DNA of 45,774 nucleotides from Symbiodinium natans (GCA_905221605.1 CAJNDS010000978.1:1-45774); one strand, 5' to 3'. Counted from the stretch's first letter, positions 34,622-44,469 are shown. Made by a program: numbers and translations. Notes: generated from the sequence alone by a model not told the origin.

Positions 34622-34970
34622 TGTGGTATCATTCTGAATTTCCCAAGTTATTTGTCTAAACAGCTGACAAGCAGAGTTTGAGTAAACTAATCCAAAACGC
34701 TTCTGGGAGGCCGAGTTTAAGTAAATTGATTCAAAATACTACTAGGAGTATTCAATTTACTTAAACCTGCCGCCCCTGACCTCCCCGCCCCCCCTCCCGG
34801 GCCCCCCCCTCAAAACACCCTCCCGCCCTTTTCGGGCCCTTTTGGCCCTTCTTAACCCTCTCCAGACTCAGCAAAACCTTTGTTCCACGCCTTCCCAAGC
34901 CGCCCGCCCACCCCCCCCACCCCCCCCAGCCCTTCCCCACACTCCCCCCCCTCCCTCCCTTTGGGATTCT
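34622..34970. other. Spacer with tttacttaaacc motifs and C-rich runs
   Basis: Holds gagtttaagtaaattgat and caatttacttaaacctgcc, the motif also seen in the 1.83 kb satellite, in both orientations. C-rich stretches lie near 34780-34810 and 34900-34960. No gene was seen. Confidence 0.5.
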
Positions 34971-35090
34971 GGGAGCGAATTGAGCTCCGGGCGTTAATTT
35001 TGAGCTTTGGGAGCTAATTTTGATCTCTGGGAGCTAATTTTGAACTCCGGGAGCTAATTTTAAGCTCCGGGGCCCAATTTTGAGCTCCCG
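34971..35090. repeat. GAGCTC-rich minisatellite, second locus
   Basis: About six degenerate copies of gggagctaattttgagctcc, the repeat of 15092-15522, ending where the 40-bp satellite begins. Confidence 0.85.
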
Positions 35091-35091
35091 G

Positions 35092-38000
35092 CGTGAAGGT
35101 CCCAGCCTCAGGAAATGACCAATTCCACCTATATGAAGGTCCCAGCCTCAGGAAATGACCAATTCCACCTGTATGAAGGTCCCAGCCTCAGGAAATGACC
35201 AATTCCACCTGTATGAAGGTCCCAGCCTCAGGAAATGACCAATTCCACCTATATGAAGGTCCCAGCCCCAGGAAATGACCAACTCCACCTATATGAAGGT
35301 CCCAGCCTCAGGAAATGACCAATTCGGCCTATATGAAGGTCCCAGCCTCAGGAAATGACCAATTCCACCTATATGAAAGTCCCAGCCTCAGGACATGACC
35401 AATTCCACCTATATGAAGGTCCCAGCCTCAGGAAATGACCAATTCCACCTATATGAAGGTCCCAGCTTCAGGAAATGACCAAGTCCGCCTATATGAAGGT
35501 CCCAGCCTCAGTAAATGACCAATTCCACCTATATGAAAGTCCCAGCCTCAGGAAGTGACCAATTCTGCCTATATGAAGGTCCCAGCCTCAGGAAATAACC
35601 AATTCTAGCTATATGAAGGTCCCAGCCTCAGGAAATAACCAATTCTAGCTATATGAAGGTCCCAGCCTCAGGAAATGACCAATTCCAGTTATATGAAGGT
35701 CCCAGCCTCAGGAAATGACCAATTCCACCTATATGAAAGTCCCAGCCTCAGGAAATGACCAATTCCACCGATATGAAGGTCCCAGCTTCAGGAAATGACC
35801 AATTCCACCTATATGAAGGTCCCAGCTTCAAGAAATGACCAATTCCACCTTTATGAAGGTCCCAGCCTCAGGAAATGACCAATTCCACCTATATGAAGGT
35901 CCCAACCTCAGGAAATGACCAATTGTATATGAAGGTCCCAGCCTCAGGAAATGACCAGTTCCACCTATATCCCAGCCTCAGGAAATGACCAATTCCGCCT
36001 ATATGATGGTCCCCAGCTTCAGGAAATGACCAATTCCAGCTATATGAAAGTCCCCAGCCTCAGGAAATGACCAATTCCACCTATATGAAGGTCCCAGCCT
36101 CAGGAAATGACCAATTCCACTTATATGAAGGTACCAGCCTCAGGAAATGACCAGTTCCACCTATATGAAGGTCCCAGCCTCAGGAAATGACTAATTCCAC
36201 CTAAATGAAGGTCCCAGCCTCAGGAAATGACCAATTCCACCTATATGAAGGTCCCAGCCTCAGGAAATGACCAATTCCACCTATATGAAGGTCGCAGCCT
36301 CAGGAAATGACCAATGCCACCTATATTATCTGAAGGTCCCAGCCTCAGTAAATGACCAAATCCACCTATATGAAGGTCCCAGCCTCAGGAAATGCAACTA
36401 TTCCACGGATATGAAGGTCCCAGCTTCAGGAAATGACCAATTCCACCGATATGAAGGTCCCAGCTTCAGGAAATGACCAATTCCACCTATATGAAGGTCC
36501 CCAGCCTCAGGAAATGACCAATTCCACCTATATGAAGGTCCCAGCCTCAGGAAATGACCAATTCCACCTATATGAAGGCCCCACCTCAGGAAATGACCAG
36601 TTCCACCTAGATGACAGGAAATGACCAGTTCCACCTAGATGAAGGTCTCAGCCTCAGGAAATGACCAATTCCACCTATATGAACGTCCCAACCTCAGGGA
36701 ATGACCTATATGAAGGTCCCAGCCTCAGGAAATGACCAATTGCACCTATATGAAGGTCCCAGCCTCAGGAAATGACCAATTCCACCTATGAAGGTCCCAG
36801 GAAATGACCAATTCCACCTATATGAAGGTCCCAGCCTCAGGAAATGACCTCCCAGGCTCAAAAAATGACCAATTCCACCTATATGAAGGTCCCAGCCTCA
36901 GGAAATGACCAATTCCACCTATATGAAGGTCCCAGCCTCAGGAAATAACCAATGAAGGTCCCAGCCTCAGGAAATGACCAATTCCACCTATATGAAGGTC
37001 CCAGCGTCAGGAAATGACCAATGCCACCTATATTATCTGAAGGTCCCAGCCTCAGAAAATGAACAAATCCACCTATATAAAAGTCCCAGCCTCAGGAAAT
37101 GACCAATTCCACATATATGAAGGTCCCAGCTTCAGGAAATGACCCATTCCACCTATATGAAGGTCCCAGCCTCAGGAAATGACCAATTCCACTTATATGA
37201 AAGTCCCAGCCTCAGGAAATGACCAATTCCGTTTATATGAAGGTCCCAGCCTCAGGAAATGACCAATTCGGCCTACATGAAGGTCCCAGCCTCAGGAAAT
37301 GACCAATTCCACCTATATGAAGGTCCCAGCCTTCCCAGCCTCAGGAAATGACCAATTCCACCTATATGAAGGTCCCAGCTTCAGGAAATGACCAATTCCG
37401 CCTATATGAAGGTCCCAGCCTCAGTAAATGACCAATTCCACCTATATGAAAGTCCCAGCCTCACGAAATGACCAAGTCTGCCTATATGAAGGTCCCAGCC
37501 TCAGGAAATAACCAATTCTAGCTATATGAAGGTCCCAGCCTCAGGAAATGACCAATTCCACTTATATGAAGGTCCCAGCCTCAGGAAATGACAAATTCCA
37601 CCTATATGAAAGTCCCAGCCTCAGGAAATGACCAATTCCACCGATATGAAGGTCCCAGCTTCAGGAAATGACCAATTCCACCTAGAGGAAGGTCCCAGCT
37701 TCAAGAAATGACCAATTCCACCTATATGAAGGTCCCAGCCTCAGGAAATGACCAATTCCACCTATATGAAGGTCCCAACCTCAGGAAATGACCAATTCCA
37801 CCTGTATGAAGGTCCTAGCCTCAGGAAATGACCAGTTCCACCTATATGAAGGTCCCAGCCTCAGGAAATGACCAATTCCACCTATGAAGGTCCCAGTTTC
37901 AGGAAATGATTAATTCTGCCTATATGAAGGTCCCAGCCTCAGGAAATGACCAATTCCACCTAAATGAAGGTCCAGCATCAGGAATTGACCAATTCCGCCT

Positions 38001-38206
38001 ATATGAAGGTCCCAGCCTCAGGAAATGACCAATCCCACCTATATGAAGGTCCCAGCCTCAGGAAATGACCAATTCCACCTATATGAAAGTCCCAGCCTCA
38101 GGAAATGACCAATTCCACCGATATGAAGGTCCCAGCTTCAGGAAATGACCAATTCCACCTATATGAAGGTCCCAGCTTCAAGAAATGACCAATTCCACCT
38201 ATATGA
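35092..38206. repeat. 40-bp satellite, about 77 copies
   Basis: The monomer is aaggtcccagcctcaggaaa followed by tgaccaattccacctatatg (40 bp). Variants such as gcttca, caattctagc, ccaccgatatg and the longer tatattatctg recur in the same order at distant places, which shows duplication of multi-monomer blocks. ORFs in this stretch are repeat-derived; the stop codon tga is part of each monomer in one frame. Confidence 0.95.
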
Positions 38207-38282
38207 AGAGGGAATCCAGCAGCCGACGGAGCTTCTAGGTTCATGTTGGGCCAACTGAGTAGCAGCAGGCCACTTGCACGCG

Positions 38283-38302
38283 CCGCAGAACTTTTGCTCA
38301 AG
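38283..38302 (+). other. Candidate relic of a dinoflagellate spliced leader
   Basis: CCGCAGAACTTTTGCTCAAG resembles the 3' part of the conserved dinoflagellate spliced leader (CCGTAGCCATTTTGGCTCAAG as I recall it), with 16 matches over 21 positions and one gap. It lies 107 bp before the ATG of the 402-aa ORF on the same strand. Such relics are known in dinoflagellate genes that re-entered the genome from spliced mRNA. A chance match cannot be excluded. Confidence 0.35.
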
Positions 38303-38408
38303 TCAACAGCACACGGATCATACCACGTGCCCACTTGTAAGAAACCTAGATCACAAGGGGCAATTGTCGGGTAACTAGAAGTTGTCTTGCAGCTTGCAGC
38401 TTGCCGCC

Positions 38409-39617
38409 ATGCCGAAGTATTGCGCTGGCTTGGAGGATCCTGCGGGCGGCGCAGCCAGACCGTGTCTGTTTGCGCAGGACGGGCGTGGTGGACCCGCCCA
38501 GCCCACCGGAACACGCTGCGTGCTGTGCTGCGTAGACACTTTGCAGCGGGCGCTCTCTTCCCGTGTAGGCAAAGGGAACTTGCAAAGGCTCCTCAAACAT
38601 TGGCGACGCATCAAGTCGCCGGTGTACCAAGCTGCCTTTGACTTGGGTTCGCTCTGCGCGTTATCTACTAACGAGCAGTGTCTTCTTCGCACAAGGGCAG
38701 GAGAAGAAAGCAAGTTCGAGTTGCGGACGAGTTGGCTCCACAAGAAGAAGCAACGCCTGAAGCATTTCGTGATGGGCCGGCCAATCCCTGCTGCCAGTCC
38801 AGGCATCAGCGAAGGCAGTCAAAAGTATTTGAAAGCCGCTGCTCGGTGGCGCCAAGGCAATCGCGACTTTCGTCTGCATTGGACGTACGTGCACTATCGC
38901 AAGAAGGAGCCCTTCACCAATGTCAAGATGAAGCGCAAGTGCCGCACACATTGGCGTGGCAAGCACACTGTTGCAAGGGCCTTGCGCCGTGAATGGTGGA
39001 AAGCTCGACGTACCCTGAAGGCAAAGTACTTGGCATCGATGGCGGCAGGGCCTCCTTTCCGTAAGTCTGGCTTGAAGTGGGCTATGGAAGAAGGTATACT
39101 GCAAGCCGGCATTCAAGTACCTCTCTCGAGTGGGGCGGCACACCTGTGCCAACCAAGGTGGTGCTTTCTGACTCTTGCCGGAGATACTCTGTACTTCGAA
39201 AGCTTCGACGACCGCAAAAGGTTCAAAACGAAGCAGCTTCAGAGTGCCAAGGTTTCCATCAACAATGCTTTTGGCAGAGTGGAATACTCCATTGAGCAAG
39301 AAGAGTATGTCCACGAGTGGGACTCTATACGCAACGGTGTGATATTCTCGCCGCTGTGTGTAGGCAACATGTTGGAGAGGCTTGGCTTCAAGTTGCAACT
39401 CTTGCGCGAATACAGCGCCTGGCCAACAGGAGCCATAAGCCTGCTGCAGATCCGCAGCACCACAGAGAATTCCCGTTTCTACGATTATTGGACTGCTCTG
39501 AAATCTTTTGAAGACAGAGTGTACTTGCTAGATGCTTTCCGGAGGGGGCCTGCCTTGATAGGGAACATGCAACATACCGTGCAAATTTACACAACCTACG
39601 CCGTGGTCCCTTTCTGA
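38409..39617 (+). CDS. Hypothetical protein, 402 aa
   Basis: An open frame from ATG in good context (gccgccATGc) to tga. The frame is open upstream to 38382 without another ATG. The N-terminal ~40 residues include CLF and RCVLCC cysteines. A middle section (about 65-215) is rich in Lys, Arg and Trp (for example LLKHWRRIKSPVYQAAF and RREWWKARRTLKAKYLASM), as in nucleic-acid-binding proteins. The C-terminal half (about 235-402) looks globular, with mixed strands, for example CFLTLAGDTLYFESFDD. No catalytic motif, transmembrane segment or signal peptide was recognised. The composition and length of the ORF speak for a real or recently real gene. It starts ~200 bp after the 40-bp satellite and has no neighbour of related function. 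It could be a transposon-encoded protein or a retroposed host gene. Confidence 0.65.
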   Translation: MPKYCAGLEDPAGGAARPCLFAQDGRGGPAQPTGTRCVLCCVDTLQRALSSRVGKGNLQRLLKHWRRIKSPVYQAAFDLGSLCALSTNEQCLLRTRAGEESKFELRTSWLHKKKQRLKHFVMGRPIPAASPGISEGSQKYLKAAARWRQGNRDFRLHWTYVHYRKKEPFTNVKMKRKCRTHWRGKHTVARALRREWWKARRTLKAKYLASMAAGPPFRKSGLKWAMEEGILQAGIQVPLSSGAAHLCQPRWCFLTLAGDTLYFESFDDRKRFKTKQLQSAKVSINNAFGRVEYSIEQEEYVHEWDSIRNGVIFSPLCVGNMLERLGFKLQLLREYSAWPTGAISLLQIRSTTENSRFYDYWTALKSFEDRVYLLDAFRRGPALIGNMQHTVQIYTTYAVVPF

Positions 39618-40379
39618 TCCTTGCTTCCCGAACGCTTGTGGCACGTGACTCACAGTGCAGCCGAGCACTGGCCCAGGCCAATTTGCATGCTCTTGTACAG
39701 GTTCATGGACTGGTTACGCAGAAGCACGGTCGCTGACTTTCACATGGAGAAAAATTAGTTCGCCTGTAGTCAACAGTGCCCGCCGTACTGTTGACCAAAA
39801 CTTCAATCAAGAGCAGGCCCCAAAGCCAAAACTCAAACCCGCGCAGACTTCTCCCCCCCAAACACCTCCAAAACCCTCCCGCCTTTCCGGCACAAACTTC
39901 TGGAGGCTTAAATCAGGCCCTGCTCAACTTACACCCCGGCAAACAGGAAGCCCCAAATCAGGTTCCAAATCAACAAGCCCCAAGCCCCAAATGAAGTTTG
40001 AAAGATCCTAAATTAGGCTTCAAGAGAAGCTCCAGAAGGCACAGAAAAATTAGGACCCAAATTAGGACCCAAACGAAATTCCGGGAAGCGCCAATTCAGG
40101 CCCCGGAGGCCCAACTCCCCGGAGCCTCAAATCAAGGAGCAGAAGGCCCAAATGATGCTCCAAACTAGGCTTCGTCGGGACCTCAAATGAAGTTCTAAAT
40201 TAAGCTCCAATTTAAGCCTCAGTAGGCCCCAAATTGAATTCGAAATTAAGGTGCAGAAGAACTAGGTCACCCCAAATTACCTCAAATCAGGTTCCAAAAT
40301 AGCCTGGGGCGCCCCCAAGTCAAGCCCGGGCCCTAACTAAAGCTCCAAATTCAGCCCTGGCTCATGAGTCAGCCTCTTT
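39618..40379. other. Degenerate C/A-rich spacer, no gene seen
   Basis: From about 39800 the sequence is a loose succession of phrases like ccccaaatcaggttccaaat and aattaggacccaaa, which suggests a strongly decayed short repeat. Open stretches of up to 118 codons have low-complexity Pro/Lys/Ser translations. Confidence 0.5.
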
Positions 40380-40743
40380 CGCCGGCCAACCTTTTCTGCT
40401 CTTTTTGAAGAGAGCAGGGCGGGTTGGCCGGTGAAAAAACACGTTTTTTTTCACCGGCCAACCTTTTCTGCTCTTTTTGAAGAGAGCAGGGCGGGTTGGC
40501 CGGTGAAAAAGCACGTTTTTTTCACCGGCCAACCTTGTGTCAGCTACTTTCACCGGCCAACCTTTTGCTCTTTTTTTAAAGAGAACAGGTTGGCCGGTGA
40601 AAAAGCGCGTTTTTGGCACCGGCCAACCTTGCTGTACTAAAACAAGAGCAAAAGGTTGGCCGGTGAAAAGAAGCTGCCCCATGAGTTTAGTGACTATCGG
40701 CCAACCTTTTTATCTCAATCTATGAAGAAAAGGTTGGCCGGTG
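40380..40743. repeat. Array of five hairpins (CACCGGCCAACC / GGTTGGCCGGTG)
   Basis: Arms of the 12-bp palindrome pair alternate. Left arms are at 40380, 40452, 40523, 40551, 40617 and 40695 (the first and last with changes at the 5' end). Right arms end at 40433, 40505, 40599, 40665 and 40743. The spacers add shorter inner stems, for example ctgctct with agagcag in the first two. Hairpins are separated by A or T runs around acgttt. The last one is followed by gtttttgggacccaaacc and a telomeric block. Confidence 0.92.
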
Positions 40744-40784
40744 CCAAAGGAGTTTTTGGGACCCAAACCCTATACAATTTCTAT

Positions 40785-40910
40785 TAAACCCTAAACCCTA
40801 AACCCTAAACCCTAAACCCTAAACCCTAAACCCTAAACCCTAAACCCTAAACCCTAAACCCTAAACCCTAAACCCTAAACCCTAAACCCTACACCCTAAA
40901 CCCTAAACCC
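40785..40910. repeat. Interstitial telomeric block
   Basis: About 18 CCCTAAA repeats with one taca variant. The left flank gacccaaaccctatacaatt matches the flank of the 17.5 kb block. The right inverted-repeat arm is not present. Confidence 0.95.
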
Positions 40911-41362
40911 ACAGTTTCTGAGGCTCCTCCCGGACAGTTTCTGACCCTTTTTGGGCTCCGGACAGTTTCTGAGCTTTTTTGGGTTCCCGGACAGTTTCTG
41001 AGCCTTTTCCTTCCGGACAGTTTCTGAGCCTTTTTGGGCTTCTCCCGCACAGTTTCTGAGCCTTTTGGGGTTCCTCCCACGGACAGTTTCTGCACCTTTT
41101 TTTGAGCTCCTCCAGGACAGTTTCTGAGCCTTTTCTGCACCTTTTAGGGCTCCTCCCAGACAGTTCTTGGAGCCTTTTTGGCTTTTCCCAGACCATTTCA
41201 GAGCTTTCACCCGACCATTTCTGAGCTTCGGGCTGCCCCCCCAATTTCTGAGCTTATTTGGGCTTCTCCCAGACCAACTTTTTTGGGATTTCTGGGATTC
41301 TGGGCTGCCCCCAGACCATTTCTGAGTTTCTTTGGGCTTCTCCCAGACCATTTCTGAGCCTT
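40908..41362. repeat. ~33-bp degenerate repeat (ggacagtttctgagcctttt)
   Basis: About 13 copies of ggacagtttctgagcctttt with tgggctcctccc, of varying length. The right part drifts to agaccatttctgag. It directly follows the telomeric block. Minus-strand ORFs of up to 151 codons are repeat-derived. Confidence 0.88.
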
Positions 41363-41718
41363 AAACTCGGAAACTTCTGACTATGTTGCGCAAAGCTTCG
41401 AAAAACCCGCTCGACAATCCGACATAGAGAAAAAAGAAAGCAATGAGAAGGCCCTCCGGCCGAAGACTCCCCCAACGCAAAACCTAATTTTTTTTGGCTG
41501 CAGTTTCTTTACATGTCCTGAACGCAAGCTTCTGGGCATGTTTTTCATAAGGCCTCATTGCATAACCACACTTTCGCCGTGTAGCTTATCCGACGCAGAA
41601 AATGTTGAATGGCTGGCTGGTTTTGGCTGGCTCCGGCTTGGTTTCGCCGTGAGTTGTGATTGGGTGGCCTTGGGGTGGGCATGTCTTCAAACTATCGCGT
41701 CCAGCTGACCGGTGCTAC
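41363..41718. other. Unique spacer, no gene seen
   Basis: Sequence of ordinary complexity between the 33-bp repeat and a telomeric block. No ORF above ~70 codons and no recognisable RNA gene. Confidence 0.5.
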
Positions 41719-41768
41719 ACCCTAAACCCTAAACCCTAAACCCTAAACCCTAAACCCTAAACCCTAAA
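41719..41768. repeat. Interstitial telomeric block, left of element A
   Basis: About seven CCCTAAA repeats. The last repeat ends in ccctaaa and element A begins ttcccaccc without a gap. Confidence 0.95.
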
Positions 41769-42566
41769 TTCCCACCCGACCTGCTTAGGCCGTACCCACC
41801 CTTTTCTAGGGTGCCTGGACCCAGAAGATACCCGGCAGTGATGAACACCTTCACTGGATAAACAATGGGTGGAGCCATTGGAGAATGGTCGAATTCAGCC
41901 CCTTGGGCTGAGCCTTGCTTAGGACCACTAAAGTGGTGCCTTATATTTACAAAGGGAACCCCATGATCCTCCTCTTGATACCCTAAAGCCAAGGGCAAAA
42001 GCCTTCGGTGGTCCTTTCCCTGGGGGGGTACCCCCCCAGAGCCCAAAAACGGTTTTTTGGGTCCCCCACTTCCTGGGCCCCCCCTCTCCCCCCCCTGCCC
42101 TTCCCCCCTCCCCCCCCCCCCCCTCCCCCCCCCCCCCCCCCCTCCCCCCCCCCCCCCCCTGCTCCCCCCCCCCCCTCCCCCCCCCCTCCCCCCCTCCCTC
42201 CCCCCCCCCTGCTCCCCCCCCCCTCCCCTCCCCCCCCCCTCCCCCCCCCCCCCCCCCTCTCCCCCCCCCCTCCCCCCCCCCCCCCCCCCCCCTCCCCCCC
42301 CCCCTCCCCCCCCCCCTCCCCCCCCCCCTTTAAGGCGTTTTCATGGTGGGAATTGAGGGCGACAGCCCTAAACCCTAAAAGGTAGTGGTATGGGTGGTGG
42401 CCTGTGAAAGCTCACAGCGGGTGGGGAGAAAGAACCCAGTACCAATGAAATTGTTGGATTACATTGAAAACGGATGCCTTCGCGTGACATGCCGCCCCCC
42501 CACACCCCCTGCGTGTGTTAGGGCGCCATTTACACATCGCACTTACTGCCGCTGCGCGGCGAGACG
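41769..42566 (+). mobile_element. Telomere-bounded element A (798 bp, internally deleted)
   Basis: It begins ttcccacccgacctgctta immediately after a CCCTAAA repeat and ends gcgcggcgagacg immediately before another. The first ~125 bp and the last ~222 bp match element B closely, and both contain the gggggtaccccc palindrome ahead of a C-rich tract. The ORF-bearing middle of B is absent and replaced by ~130 bp of private sequence (41894-42020). Strand is given by comparison with the ORF in B. Confidence 0.8.
42070..42329. repeat. C-rich homopyrimidine tract
   Basis: About 260 bases of almost only C with scattered T; two G near 42160 and 42211 interrupt the pyrimidine run. The corresponding place in element B (44255-44440) is C-rich but with more G. 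The exact length is likely to be unreliable in sequencing. Confidence 0.9.
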
Positions 42567-42678
42567 CCCTAAACCCTAAACCCTAAACCCTAAACCCTAA
42601 ACCCTAAACCCTAAACCCTAAACCCTAAACCCTAAACCCTAAACCCTAAACCCTAAACCCTAAACCCTAAACCCTAAA
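42567..42678. repeat. Interstitial telomeric block between elements A and B
   Basis: Sixteen exact CCCTAAA repeats join the end of element A (gagacg) to the start of element B (ttcccaccc). Confidence 0.96.
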
Positions 42679-42881
42679 TTCCCACCCGGCCTGCTTAGGC
42701 CGTACCCACCCTTTTCTAGGGTGCCTGGACCCAGAAGATACCCGGCAGTGATGAACACCTTTACTGGATGGACAATGGGTGGAGCCATTGGAGAATGGTC
42801 GAATAGAGAGCCCCCCGGGCTCGCCTCGCCCATGGCCAGCTGTCGCTGGGCCACCCAGCCACAGGAGTACTCAGATAATGC

Positions 42882-43532
42882 ATGTATTGCCATCAATCTC
42901 TTGATCATCTTGGGCATCACATTATGGGTTGTATGAGACAAGGGAGTAAATATGGGATCCATAATTCTCTCCGCAATACGATTCATAGATACGCCGAAAT
43001 GGCTGGCTTGAGACCTGTCTTGGAGCCCACGGGACTGATAGCTGAAGATCCGCAGCTCCGACCTGCCGACACTTTACTCATGGCGCCCCCTAGTATGAAA
43101 CCGAATTCGTGGAGGAAGTTCCCTAGGCTTGCTCTCGATATTGCTGTTACATGTCCGGTGCTCCCGTCAGTACTGGCGCAAGCGGCGAATGAGCCGCTGA
43201 GTGTGGCTACGAGCTACGCTGAACGAAAACGTGGTCGTAATGATATTGGGGAGCGTTGTGCTTCAGCTAATTTGGGTTACGAACCTATTGTGTTTGAAAG
43301 CTTTGGGGGAATCGAGCAAGGAGGCATGACTCTTCTGTCCAGTCTTTGTGAGAAGGTTGATGCGCAATTGAAACGACGGCATGGAACGTCAAGGAGTGAT
43401 TGCTTGGCACGCTTGTCTTTTGATCTGCAACGAGGGCTCCAAGGTGCTTTGAATGCACAACGTAAGATACAGACGGGAAGTCTTCAGGTTGCTGAGTCTC
43501 TTGAAACTTTCTTGCACTTGTGCTTGGAGTGA
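42882..43532 (+). pseudogene. C-terminal RT-associated zinc finger and restriction-like endonuclease
   Basis: 216 codons, preceded in frame by a TAA at 42876. The start resembles the zinc finger of the family: (C)MYCHQSLDHLGHHIMGC, Cys and His spaced as in C-C-LD-GHH-C. Then IHNSLRNTIHRYAEMAGL matches the RHN-R-AG segment. RPADTLL (60-66) and LALDIAVTCP (83-92, Asp86) followed by AERKRGR (Lys116) fit the PD-D-K pattern of restriction-like endonucleases. YEPIVFESFGG (133-143) is the conserved F-P-E-GG motif, and LARLSFDLQRGLQGALNAQR matches the usual C-terminus. In complete elements this domain follows a reverse transcriptase, which is missing here. All key residues are kept, so the domain may still fold. 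It is annotated as a remnant because the N-terminal protein is absent. It could also be a free-standing protein of a non-autonomous element. Confidence 0.72.
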
Positions 43533-44469
43533 TAATGCTAAATTGTGCTCCCAGGCCTTTCTTTTGCGAGGTTGCGCTACGCCTCTGCGAGGTAGCTATG
43601 CTGCTGGCCGACGCTGAGCAGATTTGCAAATAGATGCTTGACACTCTCACACGATGATTTCGCTTGATTGGCTGCGGCGCCGGTGCGCTGCAAATTGATA
43701 AATTCTGGAGCCGCTTTGGTGCGTCTGTTGTTTGGGCTCCGTGCATTCCCGTAATTCGGGGTGGTGGTGGGTCTTTTCCAATGGGAGTGCATGGGGCCTT
43801 TGATTCCGCTGGACTTGTCTGTGGCTCCCGGATGGGAAGAGCAAAAGCCTCTTTGATTTATTTTTTCGGGGCAGAAGTCTCTCTTTCAATTTTTGTTCTG
43901 AATTCCTGTGGGGGATTCATAATTGGTGCTTTTGGGCGCAGAAGTCGCATGCACTGAACTCAGAAAGGCTCTGAATTGGTGCTTTTGGGCGCAGAAGTCG
44001 CTTGCGCTGGTTTCACCCAAAATCATTCTAGGACATTCTCTTTTCCATAAGAAGTACTCAGATACTCCCCTTGATGGGAAATTAAAATGTCGGCTCAAAG
44101 CCCTAGAACGTCGCCGCCCGGGAGGCCCCCTAGGAACTTCCCGGGACCCTCTGGTCGTTGGCCCGAAAATCCTGAAATCTGGGGTCTGCCAGGGGGGTAC
44201 CCCCCAAAAAAGGGTTTTTTTGCCTGTGCCTCTCCGGCCACCACCCTTGTGGCCCCCCCCTGGGCCCCCCCCTGGGCCGCCCCCGCCGTCCCCCCTCCTG
44301 ACTCCCCCTGACCCCCCCTCTGGGCCCGGCCACCCTGGGCCTTCTCTGGGCTTGCCGCCCCTGGCCCCCCTGGCCCTGACCCCTGGCCCCTGGCCGCTCT
44401 GGCCCTCCCTGGCCCCATCCCCTCCCGCCCCCCCCCCCCACAAATGTTGAGATTTGAATCGTTTTATTT

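Noticed and set aside
40362-41351. ORFs with repeated GWPVKK/FHRPT and ETVRG/KGSETV peptides
   Set aside because: They are translations of the hairpin array and the 33-bp repeat. They exist on both strands and have low complexity.
42008-42385. Proline-rich ORF of 125 codons
   Set aside because: It is a translation of the poly-C tract.
44087-44110. Second spliced-leader-like match (tcggctcaaag)
   Set aside because: Only the last few bases agree and it is not placed before a convincing gene.
43886-44450. ORFs of 175-185 codons on both strands in the 3' part of element B
   Set aside because: Gly- or Pro-rich translations of C/G-rich DNA, without conserved motifs.
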